NCBI RefSeq assembly: GCF_009729555.1
Contig: NZ_WODC01000007.1
Span: forward strand, 142,551-206,550
Direction: 5' to 3'
Length of the DNA: 64,000 nucleotides
DNA from: Pseudodesulfovibrio alkaliphilus
Lineage (GTDB): Bacteria > Desulfobacterota > Desulfovibrionia > Desulfovibrionales > Desulfovibrionaceae
Translations under genes and position numbers: made by a program
Shown here: piece after piece, positions 18,250-27,850 of the stretch
Numbering within the stretch: the first letter of the stretch is position 1
How the letters are laid out: each line of letters opens with the position of its first letter
The notes under the pieces: generated by a model
Told to the model about the DNA's origin: nothing
Databases searched by the model: none
The model's input: only the letters and a program-made list of their open reading frames with translations

Positions 18250-18708
18250 TTATTCTGTCGTGACAAATACTTCGGTATAGACCATGGGCAGGACGGAAAG
18301 ATCGTTCTTGCCAGCCACTCGAAAACGGTAGCGCGTCTGGGGGTTAAGACCGCACAGACTCAATTTCAGGGTGGCCCCATGGAGCTCGAAGGCGTTCTGG
18401 TCGCGGGTGAAGTGTTCGGCCTTGCGGGGCACGAAGGGACACCCCTCGCAACCCTGGCCGTCCGAGTCGCCCACGGCCTCGTACTGGATGCTGGCCCGGT
18501 ACAGGCGCTCAACGGAGCCGCCCACGGACAGGGTCAGCAACAAACAGGTGTCCGTCCGTTTGGCGGCCATGACCTCAAGGGTGAACACGTCCTCGGCCTT
18601 GACCGGCTGCGGCCATTCCTTGATGCCCAGCACGCACCCGGTCAAAACAGGCAGGGCCAGGAAAAACAGGGCGGCAAGGCGGTACGCTATGGCTCCTGTA
18701 CGGATCAT
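18250..18708 (-). CDS. Putative lipoprotein of unknown function
   Basis: A 152-residue exported protein. Residues 1-24 form a lipoprotein signal peptide ending in the lipobox LTGC, with the acylated cysteine at 25. The mature part contains a possible Cys-X-X-Cys (GCEGC) and ends in a beta-rich segment, LCGLNPQTRYRFRVAGKND, reminiscent of a fibronectin-type edge. Its start overlaps the mutS stop as ATGA, and lysA follows 29 bases after its stop. No function is suggested by context. Confidence 0.7.
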   Translation of the reverse strand: MIRTGAIAYRLAALFFLALPVLTGCVLGIKEWPQPVKAEDVFTLEVMAAKRTDTCLLLTLSVGGSVERLYRASIQYEAVGDSDGQGCEGCPFVPRKAEHFTRDQNAFELHGATLKLSLCGLNPQTRYRFRVAGKNDLSVLPMVYTEVFVTTE

Positions 18709-21353
18709 TCCTTGACCATCTCCTTCCAGCGGTTGAGAAGCATCAGGGCCTGGATGGGTGTCATGCCGTCCAGATCCAGGGCCGTCAGCTGGCTGACCAC
18801 CGGATGCTCCGCCGCAGGGGCCTCGCTACGGGCATGGTCGCAAACAGAGTCGCCGCCGGGGACAAGCCCGGGCAACACGGTCTGCGAAACGCGCTCGACG
18901 GCTCCCTTCAAGTGATCATCCTGCGACTTTTCCTCGAGATTCGCAAGGATTTCCCTTGCCCGGTCCACCACGGGCCTCGGGACACCGGCCAGTCGGGCGA
19001 CCTCGATGCCGTAGCTGCGATCGGCCGGGCCGGGCACGAGCCGACGCAGGAAAACGATGTCGCCTTTCCACTCCTTGACCGCAATATTGAGATTGCGCAA
19101 GCCCTCGACCCGCCCCTCCAGAGCCGTCAGTTCGTGATAGTGGGTGGCAAACAGGGTGCGGATACCGCCCCGGGCGCGGGTGGACAGCTCCTCGACCACG
19201 GCCCAGGCCAGGGAGAGGCCGTCATACGTACTTGTGCCCCGACCGATCTCATCAAGGATGACAAGACTGCGCTGGGTTGCCTGGCGCAAAATGCGGGCCG
19301 TCTCGGTCATCTCGACCATGAAGGTGGAGTGCCCCTGGGCCAGATTGTCCGATGCGCCCACCCTGGAGAACACGCGGTCCGCCAACCCCAGCCGCGCCCG
19401 CCGTGCGGGCACGAAGGAACCGATCTGGGCCATGATCATCAAAATGGCCACCTGCCGGAGGACAGTGGATTTGCCCGCCATGTTGGGGCCGGTGATCAGC
19501 AGGATGCGCTTGTCGCGGTCCATGCGCAGATCGTTTGGGATGTAGCTGGAGTGACCCATGGCGTCCTCCACCACAGGATGCCGCCCGGCCTCAATCTCGA
19601 TGTCCAGGTCGTCATGGAGTTCAGGGCGGCTCCAGTCGTTGACCCGGGCGGCCTCGGCCAATCCCTGCCAGTAATCCAGGTTGGCCACGATGTCGGCCAT
19701 GAACAAAAAACGGCTTCTGGAACGGGCAACACGCTCTCGCAGCTCCTGGAAGAGCCTGTATTCCAACGCCTTGCGCTCTTCCGAAGCAGAGATGATGCGC
19801 TCCTCCAGCTCCTTGAGATCCGGGGTGATGTAGCGCTCGCTGTTGACCAGGGTCTGGCGGCGGACAAAATGGTCCGGCACCTGCCCCTTGAAGGCCTTGG
19901 ATATCTCGAAGTAGTAGCCGAAGACCTTGTTGAAACCGAGCTTGAGTTTGGGAATGGCGCTGGCCTCAAGCTCGCGGCGATGCAAGGCCGCAAGCCTGTC
20001 TTCTCCGTGCTCGTGCAGTTCGATGAGTTCGTCCAGCACCAGATCGAACCCCTTGCGGAAGAGGCCGCCATCGGTGATGACCGGGGGCGGGGAGTCCACA
20101 AAGGAGCTCTCGAGCAGTTCGGCCAAATCCGTCAGATCGTCCCACTTGCCCAGGAGCCGCTTCAGATCGGGCGGGGTCTCCGGCCCGCCTTGCTCCAGCA
20201 GGACACGGATTTTCGGCAGCATGGGCAGACTGCGGCGCAGGGCCACGAAGTCCTTGGGCATGGCCCGACCGAGAACGGCCCTGGTCGAGAGGCGTTCCAG
20301 ATCGTACACTGAATCAAGGGCATGGCGCAATTCGCCGCGCATCTGGTCTCGGGAAAATAGAAAGTCCACGCAGTCCAGAGACTTCCCGATTGGCCCAAGC
20401 TCGCGCCAAGGCTGGCGCAAGCGGCTTTCAAGCAGGCGGCCGCCCATGGGTGTCATTGTCCTGTCCAGGACGCGCCAGAGGGTTCCTTTGCCCGGACGGC
20501 CATCAAGGCGCCGGAATATTTCCAGATTGCGCTCGGTTACTTCGTCCAGAAGCAAATGTCTGCCAAGGTTCACCGGCCTGAATTCGCCAAGATGGGTCAA
20601 CGGGCATTTCTGGGTATGTTCAAGATAGGCGAGCAACGCCCCGCAGGCGCAGACCAGCTCCGGCTTGTCGCCCAGGTCGAGGCTGTCGAGCCCGGCAACA
20701 CCCTGGATTTCCAAGAGACGCCGTGCCGATACCCCCGGATCAAAATAGGTAGTCGGGGCCACGCCCGTGACCTGCGACGCCAACTCGCTGAACTGGGGAG
20801 GCACCTTGCGTCCTTGGGGCAGGAGCAATTCGCGTGGATTGATCTTGACCACCCATTGCCACAGTTCGGGTTCGCGACGGCCGTGCAGCCCCGACCACTG
20901 GCCGGTGGAGAAATCAATCCAGGCGAAGCCGCCCGCGTTCCTGGCCGAGTCCCAGAACAAGGCGCCGAGGAAATTGTTGCCCTTGGCCCTGAGGTTGGAG
21001 TCATCAACCACGGTGCCGGGCGTAAGCACACGGGTGACGGCGCGTTTGACCAATCCCTTGGCCTCTCTGGGGTCTTCGATCTGATCGCAGATGGCGATAC
21101 GAAACCCTTTGTCCAGCAACTGGGTCAGATAAGGCTCCACCGAATGATGCGGCACGCCGCACATGGGGATGGGATTGGTGTCCTTGGGATTACGGCTGGT
21201 GAGGGTGATCTGCACAGCCCGGGCCACGGTCTCTGCATCCTCGAAAAAAAGCTCGTAAAAATCTCCCATGCGGAAAAACAGCAGGCAACCAGGATTCTCC
21301 TCCTTGAAGCGGAGATACTGTTCCAGCATGGGGGTCAGCTTCTGTGTATCCAC
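18705..21353 (-). CDS. mutS: DNA mismatch repair protein MutS
   Basis: An 882-residue MutS. The mismatch-reading motif is in FFRMGDFYELF (Phe32-Tyr-Glu34), the Walker A loop is ITGPNMAGKSTVLRQ near residue 617, and DEIGRGTSTYDGLSLAWA and ATHYHELTALE follow. The core, lever and clamp domains are complete, and the C-terminal tail ends in an ALMLLNRWKEM helix. It recognises mispairs and recruits MutL, which is not in the window. The ATG matches the conserved N terminus. Confidence 0.97.
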   Translation of the reverse strand: MDTQKLTPMLEQYLRFKEENPGCLLFFRMGDFYELFFEDAETVARAVQITLTSRNPKDTNPIPMCGVPHHSVEPYLTQLLDKGFRIAICDQIEDPREAKGLVKRAVTRVLTPGTVVDDSNLRAKGNNFLGALFWDSARNAGGFAWIDFSTGQWSGLHGRREPELWQWVVKINPRELLLPQGRKVPPQFSELASQVTGVAPTTYFDPGVSARRLLEIQGVAGLDSLDLGDKPELVCACGALLAYLEHTQKCPLTHLGEFRPVNLGRHLLLDEVTERNLEIFRRLDGRPGKGTLWRVLDRTMTPMGGRLLESRLRQPWRELGPIGKSLDCVDFLFSRDQMRGELRHALDSVYDLERLSTRAVLGRAMPKDFVALRRSLPMLPKIRVLLEQGGPETPPDLKRLLGKWDDLTDLAELLESSFVDSPPPVITDGGLFRKGFDLVLDELIELHEHGEDRLAALHRRELEASAIPKLKLGFNKVFGYYFEISKAFKGQVPDHFVRRQTLVNSERYITPDLKELEERIISASEERKALEYRLFQELRERVARSRSRFLFMADIVANLDYWQGLAEAARVNDWSRPELHDDLDIEIEAGRHPVVEDAMGHSSYIPNDLRMDRDKRILLITGPNMAGKSTVLRQVAILMIMAQIGSFVPARRARLGLADRVFSRVGASDNLAQGHSTFMVEMTETARILRQATQRSLVILDEIGRGTSTYDGLSLAWAVVEELSTRARGGIRTLFATHYHELTALEGRVEGLRNLNIAVKEWKGDIVFLRRLVPGPADRSYGIEVARLAGVPRPVVDRAREILANLEEKSQDDHLKGAVERVSQTVLPGLVPGGDSVCDHARSEAPAAEHPVVSQLTALDLDGMTPIQALMLLNRWKEMVKE

Positions 21354-21371
21354 GAGATGATCTGTTTGGTT

Positions 21372-22523
21372 TTATTGCGAAAAGTCTTTACGAAAGCCGA
21401 TGGAGTGCCAGCTGCGGCAGCGGGGGCAGTTGAAAAAGAGATGGTCGCGCTTCAGCCCGCAACGGCGGCAAAAGAATCGACGCACCTGATGGGCCCGGTC
21501 AATAAAAAAATTCAACTGTTCCCTGAAAAAGGGCGTCAAGGTCTGATCAGGCCGGGACAGTTCAAAGAGTTCAAGTCGGGCCAACCAGAAATCGGGTTGC
21601 ATAACCAGGGTTTTTTCGAACCAGCTTCTGGCGCTCTCGGTCTCGCCGACGCGCAGCAAAAACACGCCTCCATAATAGAGCAGCAGCACATCCGGCTCCT
21701 GAGACTCGATCACCGGGATCACGGCCGTGACCAGTGCTCTGTCCGGGCAAACCCCGGCCCACTGCGAATCCTCGACAAGGGGCTTTTCCTTTGCCCTGGC
21801 CGCCTTGTCCAGGGCCTGGAGCAGCCCCTCAAGCAGGACGAAACGCAGGTCCGGGGCCACGTTGTCCAGTCCGTCGCGCAAGGTGTCTGCCACGCGACGC
21901 TCACTGCCAGCCCTATAGGCATGCACCATCTGCTCAAGCCACGCCTCCACCGCGCCGGGATAGGCGCGGATGGCATGACGGAGAGACCTTTGCGCCTGGG
22001 ACTCCCTGCCTTCCTTGAAGTGATCCGAGGCCAATCGCACCAAATAGTGGGCCTGGGGCAGCGGCAGTCCCAATTGCCCAAAGCTGTCGGCAGCCAGTTC
22101 AAAGGTGCCGCGTTCGGCCGCCAGCCGGGCCATCTCGTGCTGAATCGAGACCGCATCGTGGCCCAGGGAGCGGGCCTCCTCAAAGGCCCTCTCAGCGCGA
22201 TCCAAAAAACCGCCGCGTCGAAAATCACGGCCCAGTTCAAACAGGGCACGGGCTTTGAATTCGCGAGCCAGCCCCGGCCTGACGATAAGGCTGTTCCTGA
22301 TCTGAATGGCGCGTTCGATTTCTCCTTGAGAGCGATAAAGGCTGCCCAGTGCGAGATAGATCTCCACGGCTTCGGGGTCGTTCTTGACGACCTGACTCAA
22401 CTCTTCAATGGCTGCGCGGGTGTCCTGAACGAGGAAAGCCTCGCCGCCGGAAACATCTCGCGCCGCCGCGATTTTCTTGTGGAAATCCGAAGACTTCTTG
22501 CGATTAAACCAGTGCCAGGCCAT
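21372..22523 (-). CDS. lapB: LapB (YciM)-like TPR protein with C-terminal rubredoxin-type metal site
   Basis: A 383-residue protein with repeated TPR helices from about residue 35 to 330, and a C-terminal FCRRCGLKRDHLFFNCPRC segment, two CXXC pairs of the rubredoxin-like metal site found in LapB. LapB tunes lipopolysaccharide synthesis by controlling turnover of LpxC through FtsH. The usual N-terminal membrane anchor is weak here (MAWHWFNRKKSSD). Context supports the call: the gene upstream is lapA-like. The start was set at 22523 because the frame above it only shadows lapA. Confidence 0.85.
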   Translation of the reverse strand: MAWHWFNRKKSSDFHKKIAAARDVSGGEAFLVQDTRAAIEELSQVVKNDPEAVEIYLALGSLYRSQGEIERAIQIRNSLIVRPGLAREFKARALFELGRDFRRGGFLDRAERAFEEARSLGHDAVSIQHEMARLAAERGTFELAADSFGQLGLPLPQAHYLVRLASDHFKEGRESQAQRSLRHAIRAYPGAVEAWLEQMVHAYRAGSERRVADTLRDGLDNVAPDLRFVLLEGLLQALDKAARAKEKPLVEDSQWAGVCPDRALVTAVIPVIESQEPDVLLLYYGGVFLLRVGETESARSWFEKTLVMQPDFWLARLELFELSRPDQTLTPFFREQLNFFIDRAHQVRRFFCRRCGLKRDHLFFNCPRCRSWHSIGFRKDFSQ

Positions 22524-22539
22524 GTGAATAACCGTCCAG

Positions 22540-22896
22540 TTAGTTGACCCCTTCGACCTTTTCCTCGGCGGAATAGGGGCGCACCTCGTTGATGGGCATG
22601 TTGCGCAGGGAGTTGAGCTCCTGCTCCAGGCTGGCCATACGCGTCTTGCACTCACGCAGCTTGGCCCCTGACCGGAACTTGTCGATGGCGAAATAGACCA
22701 TGGTCAACAAGGCCCCGGCCACGAAGGCGGCCAGGATGAGCACACCAAAGGGGAGAGGAATGGAATGCAGGGTCATGGCGTAGGGAATATCCAGCTTCAG
22801 GGTCAGGGCCTGAAGGAGCACATCGTTGTTCTGGCTGAAGAAAAGGATGGAAAAAACGAAAAGAGCAAGCAAAAACAAAACCTTGACAAAGCGCAT
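22540..22896 (-). CDS. lapA: LapA-domain inner-membrane protein
   Basis: A 118-residue protein with two membrane helices (about residues 3-20 and 49-70) and a charged coiled-coil C terminus (RECKTRMASLEQELNSLR). This is the LapA/DUF1049 layout; the FSQNNDVLLQALTLKLDIP segment between the helices is typical. LapA and LapB act together in lipopolysaccharide assembly control. It starts 12 bases after the HIT gene stop and ends 17 bases before lapB. Confidence 0.85.
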   Translation of the reverse strand: MRFVKVLFLLALFVFSILFFSQNNDVLLQALTLKLDIPYAMTLHSIPLPFGVLILAAFVAGALLTMVYFAIDKFRSGAKLRECKTRMASLEQELNSLRNMPINEVRPYSAEEKVEGVN

Positions 22897-22907
22897 GCGA
22901 CAACTCC

Positions 22908-23396
22908 TTACAATAAGATTGCGTCAAACAAAGGCCGAAGCCGGGCATAGGTTGAAGAGAGGTGTTCGGGGATGACCGTCGTTTCCCCGAACACGGCCAT
23001 GAACGAAGCATCGCCGTTCCAGCGCGGAACGATTTGGAAATGCAGGTGTTGGGCGATGCCCGCACCGGCCGCCTCGCCCAGATTAAGCCCTATATTGATC
23101 CCCTGGGGGCGAAAGGCCTGCTGAAGCACCGAGGTGCAGTGGCGCAGCCAGAGCATGCAGTCGTTGGACTCTTCACTGCTCAGGTCGAGCAGGTTGCTGA
23201 CATGACGGTAGGGGGTGACCATGAGGTGCCCGTTATTGTATGGGAACTTGTTCATGATCACAAAACAGTGCTCGCCACGGGCCAGGATGCACCGCTCCTC
23301 GTCTTGGCCGGTGTCCTCAGGAATGCAGAAAACGCATTCCTCAGGCTTGGGACCGAGTATGTAGTCAAGCCTCCACGGCGCCCACAACACTTCCAT
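22908..23396 (-). CDS. HIT-family nucleotide hydrolase/transferase
   Basis: A 162-residue histidine-triad protein. The active-site segment is AGIAQHLHFQIVPRWNGD, so the motif reads H-x-H-x-Q rather than the common H-x-H-x-H; the middle, nucleophilic histidine is kept. Zinc-site candidates CVFC near residue 22 and the NKFPYNNGHLMVTPYRH block are family features. Members act on AMP-linked dinucleotides such as Ap4A or on nucleotidyl conjugates; the substrate here is open. ATG 23396 is chosen over an upstream TTG. Confidence 0.82.
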   Translation of the reverse strand: MEVLWAPWRLDYILGPKPEECVFCIPEDTGQDEERCILARGEHCFVIMNKFPYNNGHLMVTPYRHVSNLLDLSSEESNDCMLWLRHCTSVLQQAFRPQGINIGLNLGEAAGAGIAQHLHFQIVPRWNGDASFMAVFGETTVIPEHLSSTYARLRPLFDAILL

Positions 23397-23403
23397 ATTC
23401 TTT

Positions 23404-23880
23404 CTACTTTCCTTCAAATAATGATCTGACGACAGCCACGGCGTGTGCAGGGTCGCCAGCCCTCAGCACACCTTCCACTTCGGCCATGGCACCGATGGCC
23501 ACGACGGGTTTGCCCGCTTTGCGGGCCAGAGCCACTTCCGAAAGAGTACCGAACCCGCCGCCAAGCGCTACGACAACATCGCCGTTGGCAATCACGAGCA
23601 TGTTGCGCATCTGGCCGATACCCGTGACAATGGGAATCTCGACCCAGGGGTTGGCCGTGGAACGGTCGTCCGAGGGGAGGATGCCGATGGTCCGGCCACC
23701 CGCCTCGCGAGCGCCCCGGCACACACCCTCCATCACTCCGGCCAGCCCGCCGCAGACCACGACATAGCCGGCTCCTGCCAGCAGCCCGCCCAGTTCCACG
23801 GCGGCCGCATACAACTCGCGGCATTCACGGTCCTGTCCGCATCGGCCCGAGCCAACTACGGATACTTGCCTCATGCTCAT
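23404..23880 (-). CDS. LOG-like Rossmann protein (TIGR00725 family)
   Basis: A 158-residue protein of the LOG/TIGR00725 group. It shows VSVVGSGRC near the N terminus, VVCGGLAGVMEGVCRGAREAGG in the first half, and LGGGFGTLSEVALARKAGKPVV in the second, equivalent to the PGGxGTxxE motif of lysine-decarboxylase-like nucleotide phosphoribohydrolases. Whether it releases free bases from nucleoside monophosphates is unknown. GGAGG lies nine bases before ATG 23880. The HIT gene starts eight bases after its stop. Confidence 0.8.
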   Translation of the reverse strand: MSMRQVSVVGSGRCGQDRECRELYAAAVELGGLLAGAGYVVVCGGLAGVMEGVCRGAREAGGRTIGILPSDDRSTANPWVEIPIVTGIGQMRNMLVIANGDVVVALGGGFGTLSEVALARKAGKPVVAIGAMAEVEGVLRAGDPAHAVAVVRSLFEGK

Positions 23881-24009
23881 GCCGGAGTACCTCCGAACCG
23901 TCACCAATGGCTTGATTTTTCTACACGCCTCGCGCCTTTTGGGCAAGCAGGAAACCGGAGTCGCCATGGAGGCTCCATTCCCTCTTCATAGCAGACCCGG
24001 ACATTCCGG

Positions 24010-26718
24010 TCACGTCCCCTCGCACTGGGCTCCGCCACGACGCTGCATGGTCCGCCACAGCCTTTCGACCAGACGCAGCTGGTCTTCCCGCGAGGTGGCC
24101 CGGCCATCGATTTTGGCGTCCAGCACACGGGCGAGAATCGTGGTGTAGGCAGGGCCGGGCCGGATACCCAGCGTTTTGAGATCATCCCCGGTGACATCAC
24201 TGGTTATGTCGCGCAACCTATTCAGGTATTGAGAGATATTACGACGAATGTGTTCCTTTTTACTGCGGGCCATGAGGAAGAGCACTCCCTCCAGCGGAAT
24301 TGGCCTGAGAATGGCGCACAACCGGCTCAACCTGGAGCGGTCCTCGCGCCAACTCATGAGTTTCATGAGGGCTTCTCCTATCTGGTCGCGCAGAAGAATG
24401 AAATCGCGTTCCTCTCTGGCGGTGAGGCGCAACCTTGAGGTGATCTGGCCTATCTGATCGCGCTTGATGCCCATGGTCAGACCCAACAGATGGAGCTTCC
24501 AGGGCTCGGCCTCGGGCTTCTGGTAGAGGAGCTTGTACCAATTGTTGACCTTGACCAGTTCCATGAGCACCTGCATACGCTCGCCAGAAAGCTTGAGCAA
24601 AGGGTGGATGGCCTCAAGAATGCCCAGCTCCTGCATGCGGTTCAAGCAGGCCAGGGGATTCTCCTCGACCATGATCAGCTGCAATTCGTGCAGGATGCGT
24701 GTGCCCGAGAGCTTGCTGAAGAGATCAAGGCTTAAGGCATTCTTGATCAGGCGCAGGGTCTGGCCACCGATCTGGAAATCGAACCGTCGCTCAAAGCGGA
24801 TGGCACGCAGGATGCGGGTCGGGTCTTCCACAAAGCTCAGGGAATGGAGGACACGGATGACCTTGTTCTTCATGTCCTGTTCCGCGCCGAAAAAGTCCAC
24901 CAGCTGTCCGAAACGGCCCGGATTGATGCGCAGGGCCAGGGCATTGATGGTGAAATCGCGCCTGTACAGGTCCATTTTTATGGACGAGAGCTCCACCGTG
25001 GGCATGGCCGCCGGGTATTCATAGTATTCGAGCCGGGCAGTTGCCACATCCACACGCTGGCCGTCGGCCAGGATGACGACCGCGGTCTTGAACTTGACGT
25101 GGGCCTTGATCCTGCCGCCTAACAGATCGGCCATCCGCCGGGCATAGGCGATGGCATCGCCCTCCACCACGAGGTCGAGATCAGAGTTGGGACGCCCCAG
25201 GAGAATATCGCGCACGAATCCGCCCACGGCATATATCTCCCACCCCATATCCCGTCCCAGTTCGCCCGCCGTCTTGAGCAGGGCCAACATCTTCTTGGGC
25301 AACCGATTGCCGACCATAGGACCGATATTGCGCTCTCTGCGACGCTCGGGCAGCAGTGAATCCGGAATCCGGGCCGGTTCGTCGATGAGCATGTTCATGA
25401 GGTCTGTCCTGGTGATCACCCCGATCAATGTCTCGCCCTCGAGCACAGGCAGCATTCGCTGGCGTCTGCCGAGGATGATCTCCATGACACGGTACAGGTC
25501 GGCGCCCGCAGGCACGGTTTCGAACTTGCGGCTCATGTATTCGCTTAGGCCGAGCCGACCCAAACCATGGGAGAGGGCTTTATCCACCGTATGGTGAGAT
25601 ACGATGCCGACACATCGCATGGCGGCGTCCACCACAGGCACATCCTTGAGGCCGTAACGGGTCATCAGTTCCACGGCGTCGGCGATGGCCTTGTCGTCCT
25701 CGATAACCACGGGAGGGCGCGACATGAGACTTTCCACCACGATCTGAGGATTGATCTGGGAGTAGAGGAGGGCGAAGAGGTCGTCGCGCACCTCGGCGAG
25801 AGTCTTATCCTTAACCGTGGCCGAGGCGGCGGCGGCATGCCCCCCGCCGCCAAAGGAGGTGCATATCTGACCGACGCTGACATCCGGGTGCTTTGAGCGA
25901 GCCACGACATGGATGCGATCGCCCATGCGGCCGAGGGCAAAGACCACTTTGAGATTTTCCATGTCAATGAGCTTGTGAACCAACAAGGCGAAATCGGGCA
26001 CGAACCTGTCTGTGGACAATTCGGTGATGACCACGTCCACACCGTGGATGTCGTGGGTGGTCGCGTTCTGGAGCAGCTCGCCAAGATGCGTCACCTGCTC
26101 GGCTGACAGTTCGCTCGAAAGCAGGTCAGTGATGACCTCGATGTCCATGCCCTGACCCTTGAGCCAGCCAGCGGCCTCGAAATCGTGCGGGGTGGTGGTG
26201 TTGAAACCGAAGGAGCCGGTGTCCTCGTAGATACCAAGGCCGAGGAGGGTGGCCTCCTCTCCGGTCAGGACGACGCTGCGTCTGCGCATCTCGTCCACGA
26301 TGATGGCCGTGGTCGAACCCCAGTCCCGAACCACGCTCAGTTCGGCCGCAAGGTCGTCGTCAGTGTCCGGGTGATGGTCGTAGAGGTGGATGCGCAACCC
26401 CGGCCTGTCAAGGAGGGGGCGCACCTGGGGGATGCGCGAGCGTTGGCGCGTGTCCACCACCACCAGAAGCTCCACGGCATCAGGGTCGATGTCCTTGAAC
26501 GCCTTGAAATTAAAAAGATAGGTGGTGCTTTGGATAAAGAAGTTACGCAGGCTTTTCTCCTGGCTGCCGGGAAAGATGAGCACCGCGCCAGGGTAGAGCT
26601 TGCTGGCCGCGACCATGGCGGCCAGAGCGTCGAAGTCCGCGTTGGCATGGGCCGTGATCACGGTCTTGGCGCGTATTTTGTCTTTTGCATTCATGGCCTT
26701 GCTCGTTTTTTCGATCAC
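24010..26718 (-). CDS. DHH-CBS-tRNA nucleotidyltransferase fusion (CCA/A-adding type)
   Basis: A 902-residue three-part protein. Residues about 18-320 are a DHH/RecJ-like phosphoesterase (AHANADFDALAAM, VVVDTRQRSR, YDHHPDTDDD, FGGGGHAAAAS). Two CBS domains follow (about 325-450). From about 470 there is a class II poly(A) polymerase/CCA-adding enzyme with VGGFVRDILLGRPNSDLDLV, RRDFTINALALRIN and DPTRILRAIRFERRF. Similar fusions occur in Desulfovibrio and relatives. The role is tRNA 3'-end synthesis or repair; CC-, A- or full CCA-addition cannot be told here. The GTG start overlaps the xerD stop; ATG 26694 is an alternative. Confidence 0.88.
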   Translation of the reverse strand: MIEKTSKAMNAKDKIRAKTVITAHANADFDALAAMVAASKLYPGAVLIFPGSQEKSLRNFFIQSTTYLFNFKAFKDIDPDAVELLVVVDTRQRSRIPQVRPLLDRPGLRIHLYDHHPDTDDDLAAELSVVRDWGSTTAIIVDEMRRRSVVLTGEEATLLGLGIYEDTGSFGFNTTTPHDFEAAGWLKGQGMDIEVITDLLSSELSAEQVTHLGELLQNATTHDIHGVDVVITELSTDRFVPDFALLVHKLIDMENLKVVFALGRMGDRIHVVARSKHPDVSVGQICTSFGGGGHAAAASATVKDKTLAEVRDDLFALLYSQINPQIVVESLMSRPPVVIEDDKAIADAVELMTRYGLKDVPVVDAAMRCVGIVSHHTVDKALSHGLGRLGLSEYMSRKFETVPAGADLYRVMEIILGRRQRMLPVLEGETLIGVITRTDLMNMLIDEPARIPDSLLPERRRERNIGPMVGNRLPKKMLALLKTAGELGRDMGWEIYAVGGFVRDILLGRPNSDLDLVVEGDAIAYARRMADLLGGRIKAHVKFKTAVVILADGQRVDVATARLEYYEYPAAMPTVELSSIKMDLYRRDFTINALALRINPGRFGQLVDFFGAEQDMKNKVIRVLHSLSFVEDPTRILRAIRFERRFDFQIGGQTLRLIKNALSLDLFSKLSGTRILHELQLIMVEENPLACLNRMQELGILEAIHPLLKLSGERMQVLMELVKVNNWYKLLYQKPEAEPWKLHLLGLTMGIKRDQIGQITSRLRLTAREERDFILLRDQIGEALMKLMSWREDRSRLSRLCAILRPIPLEGVLFLMARSKKEHIRRNISQYLNRLRDITSDVTGDDLKTLGIRPGPAYTTILARVLDAKIDGRATSREDQLRLVERLWRTMQRRGGAQCEGT

Positions 26719-27638
26719 ATGGAAGATCGCGGATGGAACTGCTGATGGATGGATTTGAGCCGACCAGCTTGGATATGGGTATAGATTTCCGTGGCAGTAA
26801 TGTCCGAGTGGCCGAGGAGCAGTTGCACGGTGCGCAGATCGGCCCCGCCTTCAAGCAGATGGGTAGCAAAGGAATGACGGAAGGTGTGGGGCGAGATGCT
26901 TCGCCGGATACCCGCCTTGGCCGAGTAAGCCTTGATCAGCTTCCACACCCCCTGGCGCGTCAGCCCTTTGCCCGAGCGATTGAGAAACATGAAATCCGAT
27001 GTCGGGCGAAAGGAGGGGCGTGTGGCGGACAGATACCGCCCTAGCACCTCCTGGGCCGTGTAATGGATAGGAACCAGCCGCTCCTTTGCCCCTTTGCCGA
27101 AGACACGGAGCAAACCTGTCTGGGCGTCGTAATCGAGAACCCGCATGCCGATCAGCTCAGAGACACGCAAGCCAGCGGCATAGAGCAATTCCAGCATGGC
27201 CCGGTCACGCATGCCAAGCGGCGTGAGGGTGTCAGGCAGGGCGATGATACGCGACACTTCCTCACGACTTAGAAATTCAGGAAGCTTTTTCGGAAGCTTA
27301 GGATTCTCAAGCAGGTGCCCGGGGTCCTCTCTGTACCATCGTTGATCCAAGGCGAAAGCAAAAAAGCCGCGCAACGACGACAGATGCCGGGCCAGAGACC
27401 GGCTCTGCAATCCCCGAGCGCGAAGATGAGTCAGGTAAAGAAACAAGGTGCGTTCGGTCAGGTCTTCGAGGCGGAACGACTTGTCTTTCAGGAAGCCGAG
27501 CAGGGAAGCGAGGTCGGCCGAATAGCCGGACAGGCTGTTTTCGGACAAGCCCTTTTCTATGAGGACATGTTCGAGATACCTGTCCACCCACGGATGTACG
27601 GTGAGGGCGTTGCCCCCGGATTTCGTTTCGCTGACCAT
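26715..27638 (-). CDS. xerD: Tyrosine recombinase XerD-like
   Basis: A 307-residue tyrosine recombinase. The N-terminal SAM-like domain (VDRYLEHVLIEKGLSENSLSGY) is followed by a catalytic domain with the arginine in AAGLRVSELIGM, HTFRHSFATHLLEGG (H-x-x-R), LLLGHSDITATEIYTH (histidine and nucleophilic tyrosine). Length and sequence fit the chromosomal XerC/XerD that resolves dimers at dif with FtsK, which is at 44254 here. ATG 27638 has no strong ribosome binding site, but matches the domain start. XerC versus XerD cannot be fully separated. Confidence 0.88.
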   Translation of the reverse strand: MVSETKSGGNALTVHPWVDRYLEHVLIEKGLSENSLSGYSADLASLLGFLKDKSFRLEDLTERTLFLYLTHLRARGLQSRSLARHLSSLRGFFAFALDQRWYREDPGHLLENPKLPKKLPEFLSREEVSRIIALPDTLTPLGMRDRAMLELLYAAGLRVSELIGMRVLDYDAQTGLLRVFGKGAKERLVPIHYTAQEVLGRYLSATRPSFRPTSDFMFLNRSGKGLTRQGVWKLIKAYSAKAGIRRSISPHTFRHSFATHLLEGGADLRTVQLLLGHSDITATEIYTHIQAGRLKSIHQQFHPRSSM

Positions 27639-27850
27639 GATCACGACACAATCATTGCAAGTTGCTGCAATACAGAATCTAATCAACACCGAACATCCCG
27701 GAAGATCACCTCGGGGCAATTGCGGGAGCCATGCCTACACCCGATAGCTATCAAGGGGCGGCACAAAGAGCAATGGTTCACATTGACAGGGTGTCACCAC
27801 CCAATTATGAAAGACACTTCTTAGTTCAGACCGCAAGGAGAATGCACCAC

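Noticed and set aside
20556..22547. 663-codon plus-strand frame across mutS and lapB
   Set aside because: Antisense to two well-supported genes; no family features and no ribosome binding site.
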